Positions 1 through 5,696 of a stretch of 5,696 bases of DNA are shown here, piece after piece (position 1 is the first letter of the stretch; each line of letters begins with the position of its first letter). Position numbers and translations under genes: made by a program. The notes under the pieces are model-generated. The model was not told the DNA's origin. It worked only from the letters and a program-made list of their open reading frames with translations, and did not search any database. This stretch comes from Planctomycetaceae bacterium (GTDB lineage: Bacteria > Planctomycetota > Planctomycetia > Planctomycetales > Planctomycetaceae), in the NCBI GenBank assembly GCA_023258825.1, contig JALQWE010000269.1, positions 1 to 5,696 of the forward strand, given 5' to 3'.

Positions 1-152
1 GGCCGTGAGGAGTGTGCGAGGGAACACCTGGGATTGAGGGGGAGAAGTTTTCCCTGGGGGCAGTGGTGCGAACCGGGGGGAAGTGCGTAGGGACGAGGTG
101 ATTGCGGCGATGTTTGTGCGGCCGGGCGCTGAAATTTTCTGGATTTGATTCG

Positions 153-170
153 GAAAGTCGCGTGACTTTC
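153..170. repeat. Perfect 7-bp inverted repeat with 4-nt loop
   Basis: GAAAGTC (153-159) and GACTTTC (164-170) are exact reverse complements separated by GCGT. The repeat lies just downstream of an AT-rich patch (130-150) in otherwise G-rich DNA. No T-run follows on either strand, so an intrinsic terminator is unlikely. An operator or RNA hairpin is possible, but nothing in the sequence decides between these and chance. Confidence 0.35.
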
Positions 171-370
171 GGTAGTCAGGGGGGCAGTACCCCGTTGAAA
201 TTGCGATGCAGGTCTTGCGGAGAGGGTCGGGTGAACTGGAAAAGAGAACCTGTCTGGTCCTGACTAGCGGAGTGTGCAAACGGAAAAGGCGGCTGGTAAG
301 ATCGCTGGCAGGGGTTCATTCCCGTCGGGGGTGAGTCGTCGAGCGGCATGAGATCTGATGAAAGGCTGGT

Positions 371-397
371 CAGCGTCATCAGGCTGATAATGAGCTG
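371..397. repeat. Imperfect inverted repeat / potential hairpin
   Basis: CAGC (371-374) pairs with GCTG (394-397). Inside it, TCATCA (376-381) pairs with TGAT...GA (385-393) with a small bulge, leaving GGC as the loop. No T-tract follows. It lies about 125 nt before the sigma factor start and could be a leader structure or chance. Confidence 0.2.
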
Positions 398-512
398 TGC
401 GGTGTGGAGGCGTGTCCCGGGCAGCGAAGGTGTGGTGATGTGGATGGTTCAGGGATGGCATGGAGTGCGTTGATACTGAGCGGCAGGAAGTGATCCGTTT
501 GGTAATTCTTCC

Positions 513-518
513 GGGGTG
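513..518 (+). promoter_or_regulatory. Shine-Dalgarno-like site for the sigma factor gene
   Basis: GGGGTG lies 4 nt before the ATG at 523. An in-frame TGA at 517-519 overlaps it, so no longer version of the protein is possible. The next in-frame ATG is codon 21, already inside sigma region 2. This makes 523 the best start. Confidence 0.5.
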
Positions 519-522
519 ATGC

Positions 523-1140
523 ATGTCGGGCGGAACAGAAAACCCATCAGAGGGTTATGGCGACACAGAGCTGACGGATCGCATGCTGGTGGCTCGTTTA
601 AAAGACGGGGATGAGACAGCGGCGACGGAGTTGTATCGACGCTATGCGGGCCGCCTGCATGGGTTGGCGGACCGCCAGATGTCGGCGGGGATTCGCCGGA
701 CGCATGAACCGGACGACATTGTGCAGAGTGCCTTCCGGAGTTTGTTTCGGGGGGTATCGTCGGGATCCTACGACGCGCCGGCTGGGAATTCGCTGTGGAG
801 CCTGCTGGCGGTGATCGCGATCCACAAAGTGCGTCGAAAGGTCTCGCGGGACCGAAGTGTGGCGGCCACCTCGTTTGTGCAGCATGACGACGAGCCATCG
901 TCATCGCAGGAGATTGCCGGAACGATTTCTGAGCAGCAGTTTGAATGTTCGCTGGGGGAAGCGATTGAGTTCCTGCAACCGCTCGAACGAGAAATTGTGG
1001 CCATGCGTGTACAGGGGTTCACTGTTGAAGAGATAGGGGTACGAGTGGATCGGAGCTGTCGGACGGTTGAGCGGACGTTGCAGCGGATCCGCGAGAAGTT
1101 GTCGGAGAAGTTCATGGAAGACTGCGAAATCCCGGATTAG
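523..1140 (+). CDS. ECF-family RNA polymerase sigma factor, planctomycete kinase-associated type
   Basis: This 205-residue protein has the two-domain layout of extracytoplasmic-function sigma factors, which bind core RNA polymerase and direct it to a small set of promoters. Region 2 spans about residues 20-107, with the polymerase-binding helix EPDDIVQSAF at 62-71. A variable Ser-rich linker covers about 108-142. Region 4 (about 144-197) contains the helix-turn-helix FTVEEIGVRV...CRTVERTLQRIREKL that reads the -35 element. There is no region 1.1 or region 3, and length is normal for the family. The acidic residues E62, D64 and D65 are kept. The position after Q68 is Ser69, where many ECF factors have Glu. 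The next gene is a transmembrane Ser/Thr kinase, and ECF groups encoded beside such kinases are known from Planctomycetes. No anti-sigma gene is visible here. Family assignment is firm; target promoters are unknown. Confidence 0.93.
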   Translation: MSGGTENPSEGYGDTELTDRMLVARLKDGDETAATELYRRYAGRLHGLADRQMSAGIRRTHEPDDIVQSAFRSLFRGVSSGSYDAPAGNSLWSLLAVIAIHKVRRKVSRDRSVAATSFVQHDDEPSSSQEIAGTISEQQFECSLGEAIEFLQPLEREIVAMRVQGFTVEEIGVRVDRSCRTVERTLQRIREKLSEKFMEDCEIPD

Positions 1141-1418
1141 GAGACTTTTTTTGCTATCCCAGGGGGGATTTCAGGAATTCATGGCGGATTGTTTGGCGGG
1201 ACTGGCCTTAGCGGGTTTGGTAGCGTAATTCGCGACAGGAGAAACCCACGCTGGTTTTCGGGTGGGTAGGTCAGGTGGAAGAGAGAACGGGCTGACTGCT
1301 GGGGGCACAGACGGCGGGTGGGTTTCGACTGTCTGTGGTGTGATAGATCAGCGGGGCCGGACGTTGGTGTTGGTGGATCGCGGAGAGCGTTCGGAGCGAG
1401 CGAACAACAGAAATCCAG
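1141..1418 (+). other. Gap between sigma factor and kinase genes; possible structured leader
   Basis: This 278-nt gap contains no supportable gene. A GTG-initiated frame at 1262-1471 overlaps the kinase and has no protein-like features. A T7 run (1146-1152) follows the sigma stop codon, but only a 4-bp AATC/GATT stem precedes it, so a terminator is doubtful. AAACCCAC (1242-1249) can pair with three G-rich segments: GGGTTT (1213-1218), GTGGGT (1262-1267) and GTGGGTTT (1318-1325). CGGGTGGGT occurs twice (1259-1267 and 1315-1323). The gap is long for a tightly coupled operon, so the kinase may have its own promoter or a structured leader. I could not identify a promoter. Confidence 0.4.
1259..1323 (+). 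repeat. Direct repeat CGGGTGGGT, two copies
   Basis: CGGGTGGGT occurs at 1259-1267 and 1315-1323, start points 56 bp apart, in the gap before the kinase gene. Both copies can pair with the single ACCCAC/AAACCCAC segment at 1242-1249. The + strand is G-rich throughout, so chance is a real alternative. Protein binding sites or RNA pairing are the functional options. Confidence 0.3.
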
Positions 1419-4400
1419 ATGAGATTGGCGAATCCGATGAAGGGTATTTCGTCAAAAGCGGTGGTGATTGACGATGCGATCGAGCAGTTTGAGCGGGAGT
1501 GGAGTGCTGCGCGTCCCGATCTGATTGAGGAGGTTGTGTCGACGGCTGGCCTGGGATCGGACAGCGAGTTGGTGGTTGAATTGATCCGGGTGGACATTGA
1601 CCGTCGCTACGGGGCCGGTGTGGACGTCGAGTTATCCGGGTATTTGACGCGTTTTCCGTTCCTCCGCGAGATTCCTCAGAGTGTTGGCGCGATTTGTTTT
1701 GAGGATTACCGAGCCCGGAAGAGTCGTCGTCAATCGTGTCCGATTGGGCGTTGGTCGATGTTTCCCGGGGTGGATTCGCAGGGCTGGTTTCAGGAATTGC
1801 TCGCGGACACTCAGTTTTCCCGTGAGTCGCATCTGGCGGGCGAGTTTCCTTCGACGGCTTCTTTTCTGAGTTCTGAGGCGGGGTTTCGGGAAGCGGACGC
1901 GGCGGGGCCTGCGGGTGAGGTGCGTGGGGACCGGGTCGGGGATTTTGAGTTGGTTTCGTTGCTGGGTGAGGGGGCCTTCAGTCGGGTCTATCTGGCGCGG
2001 CAGGTTTCTCTGGGTCGGCGCTATGTGGCGGTCAAGGTTGTGGACCGCCCGATGCAGGAGCAGTTTCATCTGGCGCGACTGCAGCACACGGGGATTGTGC
2101 CGTTGTATTCCTGTCATGAGGTGCAGGGGCGCTGGGTTCTGTGCATGCCCTACAGTGGTGCCACCACGATGGCGCGCTGGCTGCGTGAAGTGCGTGTGCC
2201 CGGGGAGCGGACGGGAGCGAGTCTGAACTTTTCGGTGCGGGCAGCGCAGGAAAAGCTGGCCTGTGGCAGTCGTGAGGGGATTTCCGGCGCGGGCACGGTT
2301 GGCGAGGACTTAGCGCAGTCTTTGAAGCGATGGCATCAGGCGGCATCTCGTCCGCTGGAACAGTTATCGGGCTGGGACGCGGGACGGCTGGCGTTGTGGA
2401 TGTTTTGTCGCATGGCCAGTGCCTTGTCGCATGCGCATCAGCGGGGGCTGGTGCATGGCGACCTGAAGCCGGCGAACGTGTTGATTCGTAACGACGGCGA
2501 GCCGGCGTTGATCGACTTCAATCTTTCGCAGAACACGGAGAAGCGTCCGAAGGTCTGGGTCGGAGGGACTTTGCCCTACATGTCGGCTGAGCAGTTGCGT
2601 CAGTTGAAATCGCAGACGACGGGGCCAGCGCGTCCGGAGTACGACATTCACGCGCTGGGCGTGATTATGTTTGAGATGCTGGAGGGGCGATTGCCATTTG
2701 TTGCGGCGGCTAGTTCATCGGCCGAGGATCTGGAAGCCGCACTGCGAAGTCATGAGACTGGACCTGTTTTCAGCAACACCGCGACATCGGAAGGTTTGCG
2801 GGCCATTCTTCAGTCCTGTTTATCCTCCAGGGTGGCTTCGGTGTACCCGACGGCGACAGAACTGCTGGTGGATCTGGAGCGTGAGGCTGCGAATCAGAGT
2901 TTGAAATATGCGACGGAACCCTGGTTTCGCAGTCGACTGCCAAAGATGGTGCGTCGCTATCCGCGGGCGATTTCGGCGGGGCTGATATCCGGCGTATCGA
3001 TTGCCATCATAGGCAGTCTGGCGATGGGGTTATTGAACGCCCGGGAGCGGACGTTGCGGTTGCAGGCGCTGGAATCATTGCAGAACCTGCGAACGATGTC
3101 GGATCGTGCCTTCGGAGCCTTCACCTTCTCGAAGATGTTCGTGGAAGACCAGGCCGAACGGCGTCCGGAGATGATTCTGGCAGATTGCTTTCCGACGCTG
3201 AAGTCCGAAGGCGTTTCGAAGTTTGAGCAATCGTGGACGGGGTTTGTGGGACGCTTAAGTGACGAAGAGCGTTCTGAGGCGGAAGATCGTCTGCTGGGGC
3301 TGGGGCTGATTGCAAGTCTGGAGCTGTTACCTGAGAAAACTTTAGAACCAGAATCGGCCTCGGAGTTGACGGCATCTGGTACCGGGATGAAACAGGATCT
3401 GCAGGCCGTTTACGCCGTGCTGCCGGAGCGCGTCCGGGAGAGTGTTGCGGGACAGGTTCTGCGGCAGATTCTTGGCGAGGGTGGGAATGGGAGTGGCGGA
3501 ACGGGGGCGGTGGGAGTTTCACAGAACGCCTTAGCTCAGCTGGAAACTGCGGCCACGGATGCCTATGGAAGGTTGTTTTACGCGGTCGGGCTGATGGAGC
3601 GTCACCAGCCTGAAAAGGCGCTGGATGTGCTGAGCCGGACATCGGTCGTGGAATCACTGGGGCCATTTTACTGGATGCTGCGTGGGCGTTGTCAGTATGA
3701 GTTATCGCAGTATCGGGAGGCAGTGGCGTCATTTTCGGCGGTATTGAGTCAGGCGGAAAATGTAGAAGCGGCCCGGATGATTCGGGGCTACGCGCTGATG
3801 CGGCAGGGGAAGTTTGCGGAAGCGGAAGCGGATTTTTCGGAAATGGTGCGTCGCAATCCCGAGCGTGTGGGGGGCTATGTGCAGCGTGCGGAGGCCCGGC
3901 AGAGGCTTGGCCGGAATGAGGAATCACTGGACGATTTGAACAAGGCTGTGGAACTGCAGCCGAAATCCAGTCGGATCCGACTGACTCGAATGCAGCTGCT
4001 GAAAAAGATGGAGCGTTTGGAGGAGGCTGAAGCGGATCTGGGGTATGTGATGCAGAACGAGCCGGTGACAGCGGAAGACTGGAATGCCCGGGCGTTGGCG
4101 CGACTGCCGTCAGCCCCTGAGGAGGCTCTGAAGGATCTGCAGGAAGCGGAGCGGCTGTTTGGGCCGGTGCCGGTGGTGTTGCAGAACATGTCACATGTGT
4201 TGTCGGAGCATCTGGAACGGGAATCGGAATCGATCGCGGTGCTGGATCGGCTGATTGAAAAGAGTCCGCGATATCAGAAGGCGTTGTCTGGTCGGGCGGT
4301 GTTGCATGGTCGAGCAGGCGATGTGGAGCGGGCGCAGCGGGACGTGGACACTCTGCTGGCATTGCCGGAGCCGAGGACTGCGCAGATCAACTTTCAGATC

Positions 4401-4604
4401 GCGTGTGCTCTGGCGTTGATTTCCAAAGACCAGCCACGGACTCAGCAGGAAGCCATGGTGTGGTTAGCGCGGGCGGTGGCGGGGGGTTATGGTGGAGACC
4501 TGCTGGACACGGACCCTGATCTTCAGGCGGTCCGGCATCTGACGGATTTCCAGATGATTCGTCGAACGGCGGGGATTCTGGCCGGGCGTAACCGTGCAAA
4601 GTGA
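1419..4604 (+). CDS. Transmembrane Ser/Thr protein kinase with C-terminal TPR repeats
   Basis: This 1061-residue protein is a Hanks-type kinase of planctomycete architecture. Residues 1-100 match the N-terminal region typical of these kinases (acidic helix, LxRVDIDRRY, FPFLREI). The kinase domain covers about 176-487: glycine loop GEGAFSRV (183-190), K206 in VAVK, catalytic loop HGDLKPAN (346-353; D348, K350, N353), metal site DFN (366-368) and GTLPYMSAEQ (383-392). The catalytic residues are present, so activity is expected. An extra segment of about 65 residues (about 253-320) lies between the hinge and the catalytic loop. One membrane helix follows (about 517-538), then a Gly-rich linker (686-699), seven or eight TPR-like units (about 712-984) and a conserved-looking cap (about 1009-1049). 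The N-terminal half should be cytoplasmic and the TPR half across the membrane, probably for ligand or protein binding. An in-frame TAG at 1344 and no earlier ATG support the start at 1419. ATG 1437 is an alternative; neither has a clear ribosome binding site. Confidence 0.93.
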   Translation: MRLANPMKGISSKAVVIDDAIEQFEREWSAARPDLIEEVVSTAGLGSDSELVVELIRVDIDRRYGAGVDVELSGYLTRFPFLREIPQSVGAICFEDYRARKSRRQSCPIGRWSMFPGVDSQGWFQELLADTQFSRESHLAGEFPSTASFLSSEAGFREADAAGPAGEVRGDRVGDFELVSLLGEGAFSRVYLARQVSLGRRYVAVKVVDRPMQEQFHLARLQHTGIVPLYSCHEVQGRWVLCMPYSGATTMARWLREVRVPGERTGASLNFSVRAAQEKLACGSREGISGAGTVGEDLAQSLKRWHQAASRPLEQLSGWDAGRLALWMFCRMASALSHAHQRGLVHGDLKPANVLIRNDGEPALIDFNLSQNTEKRPKVWVGGTLPYMSAEQLRQLKSQTTGPARPEYDIHALGVIMFEMLEGRLPFVAAASSSAEDLEAALRSHETGPVFSNTATSEGLRAILQSCLSSRVASVYPTATELLVDLEREAANQSLKYATEPWFRSRLPKMVRRYPRAISAGLISGVSIAIIGSLAMGLLNARERTLRLQALESLQNLRTMSDRAFGAFTFSKMFVEDQAERRPEMILADCFPTLKSEGVSKFEQSWTGFVGRLSDEERSEAEDRLLGLGLIASLELLPEKTLEPESASELTASGTGMKQDLQAVYAVLPERVRESVAGQVLRQILGEGGNGSGGTGAVGVSQNALAQLETAATDAYGRLFYAVGLMERHQPEKALDVLSRTSVVESLGPFYWMLRGRCQYELSQYREAVASFSAVLSQAENVEAARMIRGYALMRQGKFAEAEADFSEMVRRNPERVGGYVQRAEARQRLGRNEESLDDLNKAVELQPKSSRIRLTRMQLLKKMERLEEAEADLGYVMQNEPVTAEDWNARALARLPSAPEEALKDLQEAERLFGPVPVVLQNMSHVLSEHLERESESIAVLDRLIEKSPRYQKALSGRAVLHGRAGDVERAQRDVDTLLALPEPRTAQINFQIACALALISKDQPRTQQEAMVWLARAVAGGYGGDLLDTDPDLQAVRHLTDFQMIRRTAGILAGRNRAK

Positions 4605-5016
4605 GTCGTGCTGTGAGAAGGGTGAAGGTCTGGCATTCCGGGAGCAGGGAACGGCGTGAACGCAAACCGGGGAGGATTTTTCGCGGCCAGGACTACTGCA
4701 ACGACTGAAGCAACGCGTCAGAGGTGCACTTTGTCGTCCGGGTGGGCGGCAGACCAGACAGTGCGACTTGCGGAACCCGGTGATGAGCATCCCTGGACGA
4801 CGCCTGCGGCTGGAGTCTGGGAATTCCGGGTGAATTTGGTGTTTGCGCTCGCTGGCGTATTGGCCAGGGAGTAGCAGGATGCCGCAGTCCTGTAGCAATT
4901 TGCCGGGGATTGCAATTATTTCAGAATTTCCTGGCGGGCAACTCTGCGAAATTGGCCTGTAACTTCAATACGGGCCTGAGTCGTAGGATTCCGGAAGCGA
5001 TTGGCACGCTTTTTGA

Positions 5017-5042
5017 ATTCCCCGTGTGGGGAATGGATTTTT
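5017..5042 (+). terminator. Intrinsic terminator-like hairpin, possibly an attenuator
   Basis: ATTCCCC (5017-5023) and GGGGAAT (5028-5034) form a perfect 7-bp stem with a GTGT loop. After GGA comes a run of five T (5038-5042). This is the form of a Rho-independent terminator on the + strand, with a fairly short T-run. It lies 413 nt after the kinase stop codon and only 27 nt before the next start codon (ATG 5070). It could end transcripts from the kinase side or act inside the 5' leader of the downstream gene. Confidence 0.55.
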
Positions 5043-5059
5043 CGATCAGAGCCAGTGTT

Positions 5060-5065
5060 GAGGTG
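5060..5065 (+). promoter_or_regulatory. Shine-Dalgarno site for the matrixin-like gene
   Basis: GAGGTG lies 4 nt before ATG 5070. In-frame GTG (5055) and TTG (5058) codons sit just upstream but would lack this site. It therefore supports ATG 5070, after which the Arg-rich N-terminus begins directly. Confidence 0.6.
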
Positions 5066-5069
5066 TATC

Positions 5070-5696
5070 ATGTCTGCAGGTCGCCGTCGTCGTCAGGGGT
5101 TGAGAAAAGCGGTCTCCAGTCTTCAGGTTGGCGAGGTGCTGGAGCATCGCCAGCTGTTGACAAGTTATGGGAATGTCTGGGCGGACGCTCGAAGCCTGAG
5201 TGTCAGTTTTCCTTCTGATTCGACGCCGATTGGAGCGGAGAGCAACCAGCTGCGTGCGGTGCTCGATACCGCGGCGGCTCGTGGAGAGTGGCAGAAAGAG
5301 GCCTTGCGGGCAGTGCAGCAGTGGGCGGAAGTGGCCAACGTGAATATCGGGCTGGTGCCGGACCGTGGGGACGCCTTCGGTACGGTGGGACTGGCCAGCA
5401 ACGATCCGCGATTTGGTGAGATTCGGATTGGCGCATTTCCTCAATCGCAGGTGGTGGCATCATCGGTTCCCAATCAGGTGAATGCCGGGACCTGGTCAGG
5501 CGACATTTTTCTGAACTCTGATACGCCGTGGTCCGTGGCTCAACAGCGTGGCAGTAAGCCGGCCGCGTCTGGTTCGGTCGACTTCTTTTCGGTCATGATG
5601 CATGAAGTGGGCAACTCACTGGGGCTCGTGGACAGTGCGAATACCAATGACGCTATGTCCACCAACTACTCGGGACCTAAAACAGGACTGTCGGCT
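5070..5696 (+). CDS. Matrixin-like (metzincin) secreted-type protein with altered zinc motif, 3' end outside window
   Basis: The frame is open from ATG 5070 to the right edge, giving the first 209 residues of a longer protein. The N-terminus has an Arg cluster (residues 5-8) and then LEHRQLLT (24-31), the planctomycete LEPR-xLL-type motif found near the start of many large exported proteins. There is no ordinary hydrophobic signal peptide. Residues about 40-209 resemble a matrixin-type metallopeptidase domain: WQKEALRAVQQWAEVANVNI (74-93), TWSGDIFLNSD (141-151), then HEVGNSLGLVD (178-188) and M196 at the Met-turn spacing. Metzincins use HExxHxxGxxH; here the second ligand position is N182 and the third is D188, so activity is doubtful. 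GLSA at the edge fits the usual continuation of the domain. Planctomycete relatives are often very long with repeat or anchoring domains, but that part is not visible. The gene follows the kinase by 465 nt on the same strand. Confidence 0.85.
   Translation, partial: MSAGRRRRQGLRKAVSSLQVGEVLEHRQLLTSYGNVWADARSLSVSFPSDSTPIGAESNQLRAVLDTAAARGEWQKEALRAVQQWAEVANVNIGLVPDRGDAFGTVGLASNDPRFGEIRIGAFPQSQVVASSVPNQVNAGTWSGDIFLNSDTPWSVAQQRGSKPAASGSVDFFSVMMHEVGNSLGLVDSANTNDAMSTNYSGPKTGLSA

Larger units (their letters stand above)
1..522. other. Intergenic region upstream of the sigma factor gene; no supportable gene
   Basis: I see no credible gene here. On the + strand the three frames are closed early by stops at 4-6, 35-37 and 88-90. 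The short open stretch at 1-87 in the first frame has no recognisable protein character, although a very short tail of an upstream gene cannot be excluded. The reverse strand has no stop in any frame from 1 to about 175, but this reflects the G-rich + strand, and its translation is Pro- and Ser-rich noise. The region contains an AT-rich patch (130-150), a perfect 7-bp inverted repeat (153-170), a short GGGG/CCCC hairpin (181-193) and an imperfect hairpin (371-397). No convincing -35/-10 pair was found before the gene at 523. The region presumably carries its promoter. Confidence 0.6.
4605..5069 (+). other. Gap between kinase and matrixin-like genes; no supportable gene before the hairpin
   Basis: This 465-nt stretch has no convincing gene. 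A GTG-initiated frame at 4656-4874 (72 codons) and a TTG-initiated frame at 4910-5218 show no recognisable domain, and the second overlaps the real gene at 5070. Small inverted repeats occur: GCAAT/ATTGC (4895-4899 and 4909-4913) and AATTTC/GAAATT (4925-4930 and 4948-4953). The part from about 4895 to 5042 is more AT-rich than the rest and is the likeliest place for the promoter and leader of the downstream gene. No -35/-10 pair convinced me. The gap ends with a terminator-like hairpin, listed separately. Confidence 0.45.

Noticed and set aside
9..277. GGAGTGTGC direct repeat (9-17 and 269-277)
   Set aside because: A 9-bp match in G-rich DNA, 260 bp apart, with no further similarity around it; probably chance.
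470..477. TTGATACT as part of a promoter for the sigma factor gene
   Set aside because: Read as a -35 or a -10 it has no acceptable partner element at 16-18 nt spacing.
449..904. 151-codon open frame on the - strand over the sigma factor gene
   Set aside because: Antisense to the well-supported sigma factor; Pro-rich composition and no domain.
1146..1152. T7 run after the sigma factor stop codon as a terminator
   Set aside because: The only stem before it is 4 bp (AATC/GATT) and ends 8 nt ahead of the T-run, too weak and too far for a confident call.
1244..1267. ACCCAC/GTGGGT hairpin as an intrinsic terminator
   Set aside because: A 6-bp stem with a 12-nt loop and no T-run after it. Kept only as part of the competing-pairing observation.
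1262..1471. 69-codon GTG-initiated frame before the kinase
   Set aside because: Overlaps the kinase start in another frame and has Gly-rich, G-driven composition with no motif.
1632..2117. 161-codon open frame on the - strand
   Set aside because: Antisense to the N-terminal and kinase regions of the real gene; Arg- and Pro-rich composition with no recognisable motif.
3121..4362. 413-codon open frame on the - strand inside the kinase gene
   Set aside because: It lies fully antisense to the TPR half, which has clear protein repeats. Its translation is Pro- and Ser-rich with no domain, as expected opposite GC-rich coding DNA.
4656..4874. 72-codon GTG-initiated frame after the kinase
   Set aside because: Weak ribosome binding site, no domain, and low-information composition. 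A small real gene cannot be fully excluded, but nothing supports it.
4910..5218. 102-codon TTG-initiated frame
   Set aside because: It runs through the terminator-like hairpin and overlaps the matrixin-like gene in another frame; no protein features.

Overview
The window looks like part of a planctomycete chromosome. The DNA is GC-rich, and the + strand is G-rich over both genes and gaps. All three convincing genes are on the + strand: an ECF sigma factor of the kind often found beside protein kinases in Planctomycetes, a very large membrane Ser/Thr kinase with a C-terminal TPR array and a DFN (not DFG) motif, and a secreted-type protein with an Arg-rich N-terminus followed by an LE-x-R-x-LL motif. 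I cannot name a species; the phylum call rests on this combination of protein types.

Layout: 1-522 holds no gene I can support, only small inverted repeats. 523-1140 is the ECF sigma factor (205 aa). 1141-1418 is a 278-nt gap with several mutually exclusive potential base pairings. 1419-4604 is the kinase (1061 aa): family-specific N-terminal region, kinase domain, one membrane helix, a Gly-rich linker and about seven or eight TPR-like units. 4605-5069 is a 465-nt gap that ends in a terminator-like hairpin only 27 nt before the next start codon. From 5070 to the right edge runs the first 209 codons of a matrixin-like (metzincin) protein that continues beyond the window.

Inferred working model: the kinase would sense something through its TPR half across the membrane and signal to the co-encoded sigma factor or other targets. 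The sigma factor could then control genes that may include the neighbouring secreted protein. No anti-sigma gene is visible in the window. The most unusual point is the zinc site of the matrixin-like protein, which reads HExxNxxGxxD where HExxHxxGxxH is expected. It may be a pseudo-protease or belong to a lineage with altered metal binding. Whether the three genes form one functional unit cannot be decided from this sequence alone.
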